A DNA stretch of 64,000 nucleotides. Source: Methylophaga sp. OBS3 (GTDB lineage Bacteria; Pseudomonadota; Gammaproteobacteria; Nitrosococcales; Methylophagaceae). The number at the start of each line of letters is the position of its first letter. Within the stretch, counting starts at the first letter, position 1. The notes under the pieces were generated by a model. The model was not told the origin of the DNA. It did no database searches and saw nothing but the letters and a program-made list of their open reading frames with translations. Location of the stretch: contig NZ_JAPDMU010000001.1 of assembly GCF_026319325.1 (NCBI RefSeq), positions 1-64,000 of the forward strand, read 5' to 3'. Shown one piece after another: positions 45,860 through 55,608 of this stretch. Position numbers and translations under genes: made by a program.

Positions 45860-46951
45860 TTATTTTACGTCGAGATAGGCTTCTTCAGAAATTTCGGTCC
45901 AGGTTGCATCCTGTTCACGAAATGCCTGATAGGCGTCATACACTTCTTTAAACTTGGGATTATTTGCCGCTTCTTCGACCAAGGTTTCTTCGGTCAAAGA
46001 CTTTAAGCGCTGCATCACATCATCTGGAAATGGACGAATATCAACACCGCGGTCACGTAATTCACCTAATGCGACCGCATTGAGATATTCCATCTCAGAG
46101 GCCATTCGTAGGTTTTCAGCCATAGCAGCATTTTCAATCATGGCTTGTAAGTCAGGTGGCAACAATGCCCAAGCGCGACTATTAATACTTAACTCAAGAA
46201 CGGCTCCAGGTTCATGCCAACCAGGGTAGTAGTAGTGATCGGCGGCACGATATAAACCTAAACGCTGATCATGATAGGGGCTTATCCATTCGGTCGCATC
46301 AATGGTTTTGCGTTCAAGTGCCGTATACACCTCGCTCCCGGCAAGTAGCACAGGGTTACCACCGGCTTTGGCAAAAACTTTACTGCCAAGACCTGGGATA
46401 CGCATTTTCAAACCATCGAGATCGGCAACAGAGTTAATTTCCTTGTTAAACCAACCCCCCATTTGGATGCCAGTATTTCCGAGTGGAAATGCCTTAACAT
46501 TGTATGGCGCATAGACTTTGTCCCATAACGCCTGACCGCCACCAAAATAAATCCAAGCGTTCATGCCGCGAGGGTTCATACCAAAAGGTACTGTTGAAAA
46601 GAATTGCGCTTCAGGGACTTTGCCTGCCCAATAATAAGCGCTGCCATGGCCCATTTCGACGGTGCCTTGAGATACTGCATCAAACGTTTGCAGCGCTGGG
46701 ATAAGTTCACCACCGGCGTAAACATTGATTTGTAAACGGCCATTGGACATTTCTTCCAATTTCTCGGCAAAACGCTCAGCACCTTCCTGAAGCACAGGAA
46801 AGCCCGGCGGCCAAGTCGTGACCATTTTCCAGCGATAAACTTTGCTGGTATCTATGGTGCCATCTTCGTTGGTGGCATCAGGTGGACTACAAGCTGTAAT
46901 ACTGAGTCCTGCGATGAAAAGACAAAACAGTTTCAGACGTTTGCTGAGCAT
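45860..46951 (-). CDS. TRAP-type (DctP family) lipoprotein binding protein, orphan
   Basis: A 363-residue substrate-binding protein of TRAP transporters for carboxylates. The N-terminus (MLSKRLKLFCLFIAGLSITACS) is a lipoprotein signal with the lipidated Cys at about 21. The mature part follows the DctP fold: YRWKMVTTWPPGFPVLQEGAERFAEKL, EMGHGSAYYWAGK, and LDGLKMRIPGLGSKVFAKAGG with the ligand-carboxylate arginine in MRIPG. The start is set by GGGGAAATC before the ATG; 17 earlier codons are open but overlap uvrD. No DctQ or DctM gene is adjacent. Resembles the TakP-type 2-oxoacid or mannitol/chloroaromatic subgroup; the ligand is unknown. Confidence 0.85.
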   Translation of the reverse strand: MLSKRLKLFCLFIAGLSITACSPPDATNEDGTIDTSKVYRWKMVTTWPPGFPVLQEGAERFAEKLEEMSNGRLQINVYAGGELIPALQTFDAVSQGTVEMGHGSAYYWAGKVPEAQFFSTVPFGMNPRGMNAWIYFGGGQALWDKVYAPYNVKAFPLGNTGIQMGGWFNKEINSVADLDGLKMRIPGLGSKVFAKAGGNPVLLAGSEVYTALERKTIDATEWISPYHDQRLGLYRAADHYYYPGWHEPGAVLELSINSRAWALLPPDLQAMIENAAMAENLRMASEMEYLNAVALGELRDRGVDIRPFPDDVMQRLKSLTEETLVEEAANNPKFKEVYDAYQAFREQDATWTEISEEAYLDVK

Positions 46952-46967
46952 ACTGATTTCCCCGAGT

Positions 46968-49130
46968 TTAGAGCGTTTCCAGTTTGGCATAAGCCAGAAC
47001 AAGCCACTTACTGCCGGCCTGCTTGAAGTTTACTTGGACTCTGGCATGGCTGCCCGAGCCTTCGGTATCGACAATGACACCGGGACCAAACTTCTGGTGG
47101 TGTACCTGTTGTCCAGGATGAAAGCCGCTATCATCAGCTGATTTAGTGTGGCTGGCAAGTCTACCACCTGATAATGCACCGACTTGTTGACGTTTTCGAA
47201 CCTCATGAACGCGATCAGCTGGTATTTCTGCTAAGAAACGTGATGGACGAGGATGCATTTCCTGACCATATAAATAACGCGACTCGGTGTGCAGTAAATA
47301 CAGCGTTTTACGGGCACGAGTCATGCCGACATAACAAAGACGACGTTCTTCAGCGAGGCGAAGTGGATCTTCTGCCGATTTTTGGCCGGGGAATAAACCT
47401 TCTTCCATACCGACCATAAAGACCAGTGGAAACTCCAGACCTTTGGCTGAGTGTAATGTCATTAACTGCACGCAGTCTTGCCATTGGTCAGCTTGATTGT
47501 CACCCGCTTCTAATGCAGCGTGCGCTAAAAAAGCATCCAGCAAAGGCATCTCTTCTTCAGCATCGGCGCGCATAAACTCACGGGTAGCGTTTATCAGCTC
47601 GTCCATGTTTTCAATGCGACCTTGGCCTTTTTCGGTTTTATCTTTACCAAAAAATGCCCGTAATCCACTTTCATCAATCACCAGTTGCGTAAGTTCATGC
47701 AACGGCATGTCACTATCAATAGGTGTTAATGAGTCAATTAATGTCAGGAAACCGCCCAGCGCATTCGCTGCTCGTGCCGGCAGTAATTTTTGTTCGAGCA
47801 CGGAGATCGCGGTATGCCAAAGTGGTTGATCAGTTTCTCGGGCAATTTGTCTTAATTGCGTTAAGGTGGCAGCACCGATGCCGCGAGTTGGCGTATTTAC
47901 AACGCGTTCAAAAGCGGCATCATCACGACGATTAGCAACCAGTCGTAAATACGACAGTACATCTTTAATTTCAGCACGCTCGAAGAAGCGCAGACCACCA
48001 TATACGCGATAGGGGACAGCAGATTGCATCAAGGCTTCTTCAATTACCCGTGACTGGGCATTGGAACGATATAGCACCGCACAATCTTGACGCTGACCAC
48101 CCTGTGCCCCCCAGTTTCTGACTTCCTGAACGAGATATTGCGCTTCATCACGTTCGTTATAGGCTTGAAACAGCTGTACCGGCTCACCGTCACTGTCCTC
48201 TGTCCAAAGTTGTTTTCCTAGGCGTTCGCTATTATTGGCAATGACCGCATTGGCAGCCGCCAGAATATTGCCTGTCGATCGATAATTTTGTTCTAAACGA
48301 ACGGTATTAGCATCAGGATAATCTTGGTGAAATTTCTGGATATTTTCGATTTTGGCACCACGCCAGCCATAGATAGACTGATCATCATCACCGACGATAA
48401 ATAGATGACCACGCTCACCAGCTAATAATCTTAACCAAGCATATTGAATGGTGTTGGTGTCTTGAAACTCATCCACCAGAATCTGCGAAAAGCGCTGCTG
48501 GTAATGACTCAGAATATCTGGTCGTTTAAGCCAAAGTTCATGACATCGCAGTAGCAATTCACCAAAATCAACAACACCGGCTCGTTCACAAGCTTGTTCA
48601 TAGGCTTGATAGATGCTGTGCATGGTTTTGCTATAAGGATCGTCACCAACATGAATATTGGCGGCTCTTAGGCCTTCATCTTTTTGCGCATTGATGAACC
48701 ATTGCGCTTGTTTAGGCGGCCACTGGGCTTCATCAAGTTCTAATGTGCGGACGATTCGCTTCAGCATTCGCAACTGATCATCGCTGTCTAGAATTTGGAA
48801 ACCTTGCGGTAAATTGGCGTCTTGCCAATGTGATCTGAGTAAACGGTGGGCGAGGCCATGAAAGGTACCAACCCACATGCCACCAGTTGGATAGCCCAAC
48901 ATTTCTTCAATTCGGCCACGCATTTCGGCAGCAGCTTTATTAGTAAAAGTAACGGCTAAGATATTGGCTGGCGACAAACCCTCAGCCTGAATCAACCAAG
49001 CAATTCGGTGAACCAGGACGCGGGTTTTGCCACTACCAGCACCAGCAAGAATTCTGGCGTGACTTAAGGGCGCGGCGACAGCTTCACGCTGTGGCTTATT
49101 CAGATCGTTTAAGAGTTCGGATACATCCAT
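46968..49130 (-). CDS. uvrD: DNA helicase II (UvrD)
   Basis: A 720-residue SF1A helicase of nucleotide excision and mismatch repair. Motifs: I (AGAGSGKTRVLVHR), Ia (AVTFTNKAAAEM), II (VDEFQDTN), III (IVGDDDQSIYGWRGA), IV (LEQNYRS), V (LMTLHSAKGLEFP) and VI (RRLCYVGMTRA). The C-terminal Tudor-like domain (about 655-718; VHHQKFGPGVIVDTEG) is complete. It is followed by the TRAP protein gene after 16 bases on the same strand. Confidence 0.96.
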   Translation of the reverse strand: MDVSELLNDLNKPQREAVAAPLSHARILAGAGSGKTRVLVHRIAWLIQAEGLSPANILAVTFTNKAAAEMRGRIEEMLGYPTGGMWVGTFHGLAHRLLRSHWQDANLPQGFQILDSDDQLRMLKRIVRTLELDEAQWPPKQAQWFINAQKDEGLRAANIHVGDDPYSKTMHSIYQAYEQACERAGVVDFGELLLRCHELWLKRPDILSHYQQRFSQILVDEFQDTNTIQYAWLRLLAGERGHLFIVGDDDQSIYGWRGAKIENIQKFHQDYPDANTVRLEQNYRSTGNILAAANAVIANNSERLGKQLWTEDSDGEPVQLFQAYNERDEAQYLVQEVRNWGAQGGQRQDCAVLYRSNAQSRVIEEALMQSAVPYRVYGGLRFFERAEIKDVLSYLRLVANRRDDAAFERVVNTPTRGIGAATLTQLRQIARETDQPLWHTAISVLEQKLLPARAANALGGFLTLIDSLTPIDSDMPLHELTQLVIDESGLRAFFGKDKTEKGQGRIENMDELINATREFMRADAEEEMPLLDAFLAHAALEAGDNQADQWQDCVQLMTLHSAKGLEFPLVFMVGMEEGLFPGQKSAEDPLRLAEERRLCYVGMTRARKTLYLLHTESRYLYGQEMHPRPSRFLAEIPADRVHEVRKRQQVGALSGGRLASHTKSADDSGFHPGQQVHHQKFGPGVIVDTEGSGSHARVQVNFKQAGSKWLVLAYAKLETL

Positions 49131-49183
49131 CAGAATACGTATAACGCTAACGTGAGGACGCCAGCTTTAGATGTGATAGACAC

Positions 49184-49212
49184 ATTTATCCCCGCGGTGA
49201 GCGGGGATAAGT
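49184..49212 (-). terminator. Strong hairpin downstream of trxA
   Basis: TTATCCCCGC, loop GGTGA, GCGGGGATAA: a perfect 10 base pair stem just past the trxA stop and before uvrD on the same strand. The U tract is absent (the stem is followed by ATGTGTC), so it may be a weak or rho-assisted terminator or a 3' RNA-protective stem. Confidence 0.45.
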
Positions 49213-49222
49213 GCGTAAAGAA

Positions 49223-49549
49223 TTAAATGTTGCTGTCGAGGAAAGCAGCCAGCTGCGACTTTGTCAGTGCGCCGACTTTAGTGGCTTCGACTTCACCATC
49301 TTTGAACAACATCAAAGTTGGGATACCACGGATACCGTAACGAGGTGGGGTATCTGGATTTTCATCGATATTCAGTTTGCAGACACGGAGTTTGCCAGCG
49401 TATTCGTCGCTGATTTCTTCCAGTACAGGTGCAATCATTTTGCATGGACCACACCATTCAGCCCAGTAATCAACAAGTACCGGTAAATCTGACTGCAACA
49501 CTTGGCTGTCAAAATCGCTATCGGTCACATTCGTGACGTTTTTGCTCAT
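49223..49549 (-). CDS. trxA: Thioredoxin 1
   Basis: A 108-residue cytoplasmic disulfide reductant. The active site is WCGPCK (near residue 31-36), in [20 protein letters not shown]. The cis-proline segment [13 protein letters not shown] is present. Divergent from the RhlB gene, with 100 bases between the start codons. Normal length. Confidence 0.97.
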   Translation of the reverse strand: MSKNVTNVTDSDFDSQVLQSDLPVLVDYWAEWCGPCKMIAPVLEEISDEYAGKLRVCKLNIDENPDTPPRYGIRGIPTLMLFKDGEVEATKVGALTKSQLAAFLDSNI

Positions 49550-49649
49550 GTTTTATCTCCAGTGGTAACTAAAGTATCGGACCGCTATACTCGCAGACCA
49601 ACAGTAAGCAACATTTTTTCTTATCAGTACAGGTATTGCAAGTATTTAT

Positions 49650-50945
49650 ATGACCGCTCATCTCAGCGACACACGATTTTCATCACTGCCATTGCACACG
49701 CATCTGCAACAGGGACTGAGTGACGCCGGCTTTGAATTTTGCACACCTATTCAAGCCCAATCCCTACCTTTATTACTGGCAGGTAAAGATGTCGCGGGTC
49801 AGGCCCAGACCGGTACCGGTAAAACCATTGCTTTTTTATTGGCCACTTTACAGCGGCTTTTAGAAGATGGGGATAACGAAAATCAAAAACAACCCCGTGC
49901 ATTAATTTTGGCACCAACACGCGAATTAGCGATTCAAATTGCCAAAGATGCGACTTTACTGAGCAAATATGCAGGTTTGCGGATCGCACTGGCTCATGGT
50001 GGTAAGGATTATCAAAAGCAACGTGACGCTATTAGTGATGGTTGTGATGTGTTGATCGGCACGCCGGGCCGGTTGTTGGATTATCATAAACAACGTGTAT
50101 TTGGTTTGAAGCAAATCCGTGCCATGGTATTGGATGAAGCGGATCGTATGTTTGATCTGGGCTTTATTAAAGATGTGCGTTATTTCTTAAGACGCATTCC
50201 CGCACCAGGGCAACGACTCGGTATGTTGTTCTCGGCAACACTCAGCTACAAAGTACTTGAGCTTGCTTACGAGCATATGAATAACCCAGAAAAGGTGCAG
50301 GTTGCCCCTGAAAAAGTGATGGGTGACCGAATTGAAGAATCGGTTTTCTATCCCGCGAATGATGAAAAAATTCCGTTGTTGTTGGCATTAATTAAACGCA
50401 TTGAGCCAGCCCGCGCCATCGTGTTTGTGAATACCAAACATACTGCAGATTCCGTTTGGGGATACCTTGAGGGAAATGGCTATAAAGCAGCGTTATTGTC
50501 AGGGGATGTACCGCAGAAAAAACGTGAGCGGCTGTTAACCCATTTCCAAGATGGCGAGTTTCCATTTTTGGTGGCAACTGATGTAGCGGCACGTGGCTTA
50601 CATATTCCAGAAGTGAGTCATGTTTTTAACTTCGATTTGCCTCAAGATAGTGAAGACTATGTCCATCGTATAGGCCGAACTGCCCGAGCAGGCGCGAGTG
50701 GTACGGCGATAAGCTTTGCTTGTGAGGAGTATGTGTTTTCCTTACCTGATATCGAGGAATACATTAAACACAAGCTTCCTGTCGCCTCGACAGCGGATGA
50801 AACGCTAACAACACCGCAACCTGCGATTAAACCTGAGCGAAATCCATCAAGACATCACCATGCTGGTAAAAATCAATCAGGCGATGGCAAAAAACGTCCA
50901 CGTCGTCGGCCTAAAAAGACAGTAAATTCGGATGCAAATCAGTAA
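49650..50945 (+). CDS. rhlB: ATP-dependent RNA helicase RhlB
   Basis: A 431-residue DEAD-box helicase, the RNA-unwinding partner of RNase E in the degradosome. It has [75 protein letters not shown] and [19 protein letters not shown], which are RhlB-specific rather than RhlE-like. A basic tail (about 390-431, [14 protein letters not shown]) ends it. Divergent from trxA, as in many gammaproteobacteria. Its last 14 bases overlap the next gene. Confidence 0.93.
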   Translation: MTAHLSDTRFSSLPLHTHLQQGLSDAGFEFCTPIQAQSLPLLLAGKDVAGQAQTGTGKTIAFLLATLQRLLEDGDNENQKQPRALILAPTRELAIQIAKDATLLSKYAGLRIALAHGGKDYQKQRDAISDGCDVLIGTPGRLLDYHKQRVFGLKQIRAMVLDEADRMFDLGFIKDVRYFLRRIPAPGQRLGMLFSATLSYKVLELAYEHMNNPEKVQVAPEKVMGDRIEESVFYPANDEKIPLLLALIKRIEPARAIVFVNTKHTADSVWGYLEGNGYKAALLSGDVPQKKRERLLTHFQDGEFPFLVATDVAARGLHIPEVSHVFNFDLPQDSEDYVHRIGRTARAGASGTAISFACEEYVFSLPDIEEYIKHKLPVASTADETLTTPQPAIKPERNPSRHHHAGKNQSGDGKKRPRRRPKKTVNSDANQ

Positions 50946-51261
50946 TCAGCCGTTAGGGATTTTTAGCCCCAAACCGGTTGATAACAACAACCGTCTACCC
51001 GTTGTTGTAACCCCAGAAAATCGCTTTACGCCAACGACGGCTAATGAAGCGCCAAACCCTCGTCAACAGGTGATACCTGTTAACACGACACAGGATAGTC
51101 AACAAGCACGGTTCATCCGCACTTTAGCTCAGTTAGATAATGCTGAGTTTTTACCGACGTCAACACCCCGAGCTTTACCTGCGCCGGTATTAAGTTATCT
51201 ACAAATTGCCAATTTGCCTGACCGTGATTCATACAGTGGATTGATCGATGAAATGGTTTAG
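50932..51261 (+). CDS. Uncharacterised 109-residue protein ending in LIDEMV
   Basis: A protein I cannot assign. The N-terminal two thirds are Pro/Asn/Gln/Thr-rich and look disordered ([20 protein letters not shown]). The C-terminal third holds a helical stretch ([16 protein letters not shown]) and a conserved-looking end, [23 protein letters not shown]. No signal peptide is present. It overlaps rhlB by 14 bases and the following lipoprotein gene by another 14, pointing to one transcript. The final residues resemble those of the 59-residue protein in the chemotaxis operon. Confidence 0.65.
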   Translation: MQISNQPLGIFSPKPVDNNNRLPVVVTPENRFTPTTANEAPNPRQQVIPVNTTQDSQQARFIRTLAQLDNAEFLPTSTPRALPAPVLSYLQIANLPDRDSYSGLIDEMV

Positions 51262-51922
51262 CTTGCTGCTGGTTAGTTTGTCATTAATGGCTTGTACACA
51301 GGTCCCCGTTAACCCGGTAAAACAATTTGGTAAAAGCACGGTTGATGAAATTATTGAGCAACATCAGCAGCGGGTTATGCAGGATTTGAAAACGTTAACT
51401 CTAAAACTGTATCGTCGTAACCCAAGTGAACGTCATGATCGTGGTAAACGTACTCTCGAAGATAGTGTGGCGAGATTGTTTAACTACCCAGCCGATGTCG
51501 GTTTTGCTAAATGGAAAGACACCAAACCGACAGATATTTTGCGAGATGCATTAAGCCCTGATTACCAAGGTGATAGGGTGCTGGCATTTACCGTAGGGAT
51601 GCGTCGAATGTTAATGGCCTCATATAACAATCAAACTGAGTTTTATTACCTCACTGAGATCGATGCTCAAAAGCTGTACAACAGTGCCCGTAATATTGAA
51701 ATTGCGGCATGGTTGTTAGCAACGAAACGCAAAGAAAATGGCGATAGAGTATTACTGAGTGACAGTGTACAAAGCCTTGAGCGGAACCTTAGCTTTCAGC
51801 GTTTAATTGGCGGAATGATTGCCACGCAAGAAAATCTCGCTGAAATCATTGCCAAGAAAGAAGGCCGCGTGGTGAAAAGTATTGTGGTGCAGGCAGCCTC
51901 AATGGCGTTTTTGCCGATTTAG
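51248..51922 (+). CDS. Uncharacterised lipoprotein, 224 residues
   Basis: A lipoprotein with signal [17 protein letters not shown], lipobox LMAC and the Cys at residue 16. The mature part is helical: TVDEIIEQHQQRVMQDLKTLTLKLYRRNPSERHDRGKRTLEDSVARLF, followed by LAFTVGMRRMLMASYNNQTEFYYLTEIDAQKLYNSARNIEIAAWLLATK. I do not recognise a named family. The gene overlaps the 109-residue protein gene by 14 bases and converges on ubiI with a 4-base 3' overlap. A role in the envelope is all that can be inferred. Confidence 0.75.
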   Translation: MKWFSLLLVSLSLMACTQVPVNPVKQFGKSTVDEIIEQHQQRVMQDLKTLTLKLYRRNPSERHDRGKRTLEDSVARLFNYPADVGFAKWKDTKPTDILRDALSPDYQGDRVLAFTVGMRRMLMASYNNQTEFYYLTEIDAQKLYNSARNIEIAAWLLATKRKENGDRVLLSDSVQSLERNLSFQRLIGGMIATQENLAEIIAKKEGRVVKSIVVQAASMAFLPI

Positions 51923-53085
51923 TTGCCCGTCGCGTGCTTGGCCAGCCGGTTTTTCAAGAAATCAAACTGATTTACTTGGTTGAGACCAAATTGTCGAAGC
52001 GAAGCAATGCCTGGCAACTGACTGGTAAAAAGACGATTAAAACCATCTAAGCCTAATTGCATCAGCGTGTTTTCCGCCAATCTCGCCCGTTGGTATTTTT
52101 TTAAGGTATGCAAGCTATCAATAGCGCGATGATGTTTTCTGGCCTCAGAAATGACTTCGGCTAGTTTTACCGCATCTTGAAAGCCTAAATTCACCCCTTG
52201 ACCGGCGAGTGGATGGACACTATGCGCCGCATCCCCAACGAGTGCGAGACCTTGCTGCACGTAAGTCTCAGCATGTTGCAGTATTAATGGAAAAGCAGTA
52301 CGTTTAGATATCAGTTTTACTGCACCTAGTTTGAAGTCAAAAGCTTCTGCTAATTGCTTACAAAACGCTGCTTCATCAAGCTCAAGCATCGCGTCAGCTT
52401 CTTGATCAGGCAGACTCCAGACAATCGATGATTGATGAGCTTGGGATAGCGGAAGAAAAGCGAGTGGTCCACCAGATAAAAAGCGTTGTCGGGCACATTG
52501 TTGGTGTGGATATTCCGTTTCAACAACGGCAACCAAGCCTTGTTGGTGATATTTCCAGCCTCGGGTATTGATGCCTGCCCAGCTGCGGATTTGTGATTGG
52601 CTGCCATCTGCCGCAATGACTAATGGCGCAGTGACGGAATCACCATTTTCCAATGTAACAGTTTGCTCCGAGAAGCCTACTGCGCTAACCGGTGCAATTA
52701 ATGTTATCGATTTTTCAGCTTGTAATTGACGGTAAATGGCTTGTTCGAGATGACCATTTTCAATGATATGACCAAGCCAAGGCTCACCTATTTCCGCTGC
52801 AGAAAAATCTAATTTGCTCGTTTTTTCCCATACCTGCATGGTTTCAAAAGGGCCTAAACGCTCAGGTATGAGCTGCTCCCAAACACCGATTTCAGTCAAA
52901 AATGCCTGACTTGCAGCATTGATTGCGCTGACACGTAGCTGCCATGGATCGTTAGCTTGTAACAATGCAGGAGGTCTGCTTTCTAACAAGCTAATGTGGA
53001 AATCGGTTTGTTGGGCCAGTGCTAAAGCGAGCGAACCACCCACCATACCACCACCAACAATGACGATATCGGATTGGGTTTTCAT
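51919..53085 (-). CDS. UbiI/VisC-family ubiquinone-biosynthesis FAD hydroxylase
   Basis: A 388-residue flavoprotein monooxygenase of the UbiH/UbiI/UbiF group, adding a ring hydroxyl during ubiquinone synthesis. The FAD motif IVIVGGGMVGGSLALAL starts near residue 7; VIAADGSQSQIRSWAGI and LVGDAAHSVHPLAGQGVNLGFQD follow. Overlaps ubiH by 4 bases (ATGA). The ubiH-visC pairing favours UbiI (C5 hydroxylase), but UbiF cannot be excluded without alignment. Confidence 0.87.
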   Translation of the reverse strand: MKTQSDIVIVGGGMVGGSLALALAQQTDFHISLLESRPPALLQANDPWQLRVSAINAASQAFLTEIGVWEQLIPERLGPFETMQVWEKTSKLDFSAAEIGEPWLGHIIENGHLEQAIYRQLQAEKSITLIAPVSAVGFSEQTVTLENGDSVTAPLVIAADGSQSQIRSWAGINTRGWKYHQQGLVAVVETEYPHQQCARQRFLSGGPLAFLPLSQAHQSSIVWSLPDQEADAMLELDEAAFCKQLAEAFDFKLGAVKLISKRTAFPLILQHAETYVQQGLALVGDAAHSVHPLAGQGVNLGFQDAVKLAEVISEARKHHRAIDSLHTLKKYQRARLAENTLMQLGLDGFNRLFTSQLPGIASLRQFGLNQVNQFDFLKNRLAKHATGN

Positions 53086-54293
53086 AACGATAACCCTCTC
53101 GATAAACGACTTTGTTTTTCACTAAGCCCCATACTGCTGTGGCTTAACGTTTGTTTGATGGGCGGCAAAATATCTAATAATGCTAAGGCAGCAGAGCGAC
53201 CATGGCCGAGTAGGGGATTGGCATTACTAAAGAGCTTGACCAGTCTATCTGTGGCTTTGACGACTTTGTCTTGTGTCGGTAATTGCCATTGTTGGTAATC
53301 CAATAGGCATTTGGGATGACCACAGTCATGAGCATGATTTTTAATAGCTTCTGCTAACACTGCGGCATCTCTGAGACCGAGGTTAAAACCTTGGCCTGCA
53401 ATCGGGTGCAAACTATGCGCGGCGTTACCTATCAGCAATACTCTCGGTTGAATAGTATTGTCAGTTTGCATCAAACCTAATGGATAACTGCTGCGTTTAC
53501 CTACTTTAGTGAAATGGCCTAAACGAAAGCCAAAGCGCTGTTGCAGTGCTTGCATGAAGTTTTTTTCAGTGAGATTAAGAAGCTCTTCTTCCTGGCCACG
53601 TGTCACCGTCCACACTAAACTGCAGCGATTGTCTGACATCGGCAATAACGCTAGCGGACCGGTATCAGTAAACCGCTCAAAAGCGCGATTTTGATGAGGC
53701 CGCTCGGTGCTGACATTTGCTGTTATTGCGGTTTGCTGATAATCACGTTGCCAAGTGCCCAAGCTAAGTAGATTTCGAATAGTGGAGTGTTGGCCATCCG
53801 CCGCTACTAGCAAACGACTACGAAGTTTTTGTTGGTTCGACAGTGTTACCGTCACATAATCTGTTTCGGTCTCGACTTGGGTTACCGAGACAGGCGACAT
53901 TAAGGTGATTTTGTCGTTTTGCTGCAAAGCGACATTTAATTGTTGACCAAGTTGTTTGGCGGTAAGCACTTGCCCTAATGCCGGTACTTTTGAGGTTTGT
54001 GCTGACAAACGTGTCACACCAAAATGGCCTCGGTCAGAAATATGAATATCCAAAATTGGTGTGGCGTGGGATTTCAGATCTGCCCAAAGGCCAAGTGACT
54101 GAAATATTTGTTGGGAGCCATATGAGAGCGCGATACCCCGGTCGTCATAGCTTGGCTGCGAGGTCTCGGCAATGCTATGGGTTTCAATAATGCCGACTTT
54201 GAGTGAGGTGTTTTTTAACGCCAATGCCAAGCTGGTACCTACCATTCCGGCACCGACAATTACGACATCAAATTCAGCTTCAACACTACTCAT
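53082..54293 (-). CDS. ubiH: 2-polyprenyl-6-methoxyphenol hydroxylase UbiH
   Basis: A 403-residue FAD hydroxylase of ubiquinone synthesis. The dinucleotide motif is VVIVGAGMVGTSLALAL, followed by LVAADGQHSTIRNLLSLGTWQRDY and LIGNAAHSLHPIAGQGFNLGLRD. Note GNAAHS where many paralogues have GDAAHS, a usual UbiH feature. Lies 7 bases after pepP in the conserved ygfB-pepP-ubiH-ubiI operon. Confidence 0.9.
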   Translation of the reverse strand: MSSVEAEFDVVIVGAGMVGTSLALALKNTSLKVGIIETHSIAETSQPSYDDRGIALSYGSQQIFQSLGLWADLKSHATPILDIHISDRGHFGVTRLSAQTSKVPALGQVLTAKQLGQQLNVALQQNDKITLMSPVSVTQVETETDYVTVTLSNQQKLRSRLLVAADGQHSTIRNLLSLGTWQRDYQQTAITANVSTERPHQNRAFERFTDTGPLALLPMSDNRCSLVWTVTRGQEEELLNLTEKNFMQALQQRFGFRLGHFTKVGKRSSYPLGLMQTDNTIQPRVLLIGNAAHSLHPIAGQGFNLGLRDAAVLAEAIKNHAHDCGHPKCLLDYQQWQLPTQDKVVKATDRLVKLFSNANPLLGHGRSAALALLDILPPIKQTLSHSSMGLSEKQSRLSRGLSL

Positions 54294-54300
54294 GTCGGTT

Positions 54301-55608
54301 TTATGCGTTCGCCATCAGTGCTTCTATATCAGCAATTTCTTTTGGTGCGGCGTCAGTTAACACGTCATGACCATCTTTGGTCACCAAAACATCATCTTCA
54401 ATGCGAATACCAATAAAGTGATATTGGCTATCGACATGCTCTGGATCACGAATGTATAACCCTGGCTCAATGGTCAATACCATCCCGGGTTCTAATAATC
54501 GCCAAGCACCGCCGACTTTATAGTCACCGACATCGTGAACATCCATGCCTAACCAGTGTCCGGTGCGGTGCATGTAAAACTCACGATAGGCGGCTTCTTC
54601 GATAAGCGTTTCCAGATCACCTTTTAGAATGCCAAGCGATAACAAACCTTCTGTTAAGACGCGAACTGCGGCTTCGTGCGGTTGATTCCAATGATTACCG
54701 GGACGCACAGCATCAATGGCTGCATATTGTGCATCCAAGACTATTTGGTACAACGCTTTTTGTGCTGGCGTGAACTTGCCATTAACTGGAAAGGTGCGTG
54801 TGATATCGGCGGCGTAGCAATCATATTCCGCGCCAGCATCAATCAGCAGTAAGTCATTATTTTTTAGCTTCTGGTTATTTTCGATGTAATGCAAAATGCA
54901 GCCGTTTTCACCACCACCGACAATGGATGGGTAAGCAGGGCTACGACAGCCGTGGCGCATAAACTCATGCAGTAACTCCGCTTCGACTTCATATTCCCAT
55001 TTGCCCGGAGCGGTGAACTCCATGGCGCGAATATGGGCTGCGACTGAGGCGTTTGCAGCGTGACGCATCGCTTTAATTTCTTGGCTGCTTTTGAATAAAC
55101 GTAGTTCACTGAGGCTGTGTTCCAGCTCAATAATTTCCGTTGGTGAATGTTTGCCACTACGTGATGCTTGGCGTAAATGGTTTAGCCAACTGACCATACG
55201 TTGATCAAATGCTGGTTGGTTGCCCATGGTGTAGTAAACCTTTTCTTTACCTTCCATGAGACCGGGCAGAATTTCATCCAGATCGGTGATGGGATAGGCA
55301 TCATCAGCAGCAAAATTAGCGACTGCGCCTTCCAGACCCTGGCGGTAGCCATCCCAAATTTCTTTTTCGAGATTACGCTCGCGACAAAACAATAAGAACT
55401 CACCATGTTCGCGGCCGGGTATCAATACCATGACTGACTCTGGTTCCTCAAAACCAGTCAGATATTGAAAGTGACTATCACTGCGGAAAGGATAGTGCAC
55501 ATCGCGATTGCGGATTAACTCTAATGCATTGGGCAAAACAGCAATACTGTCTCCCCCCATCAGATCCATCAAATTGCGACGGCGGCGGGCAAATTCTTGT
55601 TTGGTCAT
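54301..55608 (-). CDS. pepP: Xaa-Pro aminopeptidase (aminopeptidase P II)
   Basis: A 435-residue M24B metallopeptidase that releases N-terminal residues preceding proline. The N-terminal creatinase-like domain (about 1-170) contains PFRSDSHFQYLTGFEEPE. The metal ligands fall in LLIDAGAEYDCYAADITRTFPVNG, MHRTGHWLGMDVHD, LTIEPGLYI and GIRIEDDVLV. Complete. Starts directly after the ygfB stop. Confidence 0.96.
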   Translation of the reverse strand: MTKQEFARRRRNLMDLMGGDSIAVLPNALELIRNRDVHYPFRSDSHFQYLTGFEEPESVMVLIPGREHGEFLLFCRERNLEKEIWDGYRQGLEGAVANFAADDAYPITDLDEILPGLMEGKEKVYYTMGNQPAFDQRMVSWLNHLRQASRSGKHSPTEIIELEHSLSELRLFKSSQEIKAMRHAANASVAAHIRAMEFTAPGKWEYEVEAELLHEFMRHGCRSPAYPSIVGGGENGCILHYIENNQKLKNNDLLLIDAGAEYDCYAADITRTFPVNGKFTPAQKALYQIVLDAQYAAIDAVRPGNHWNQPHEAAVRVLTEGLLSLGILKGDLETLIEEAAYREFYMHRTGHWLGMDVHDVGDYKVGGAWRLLEPGMVLTIEPGLYIRDPEHVDSQYHFIGIRIEDDVLVTKDGHDVLTDAAPKEIADIEALMANA

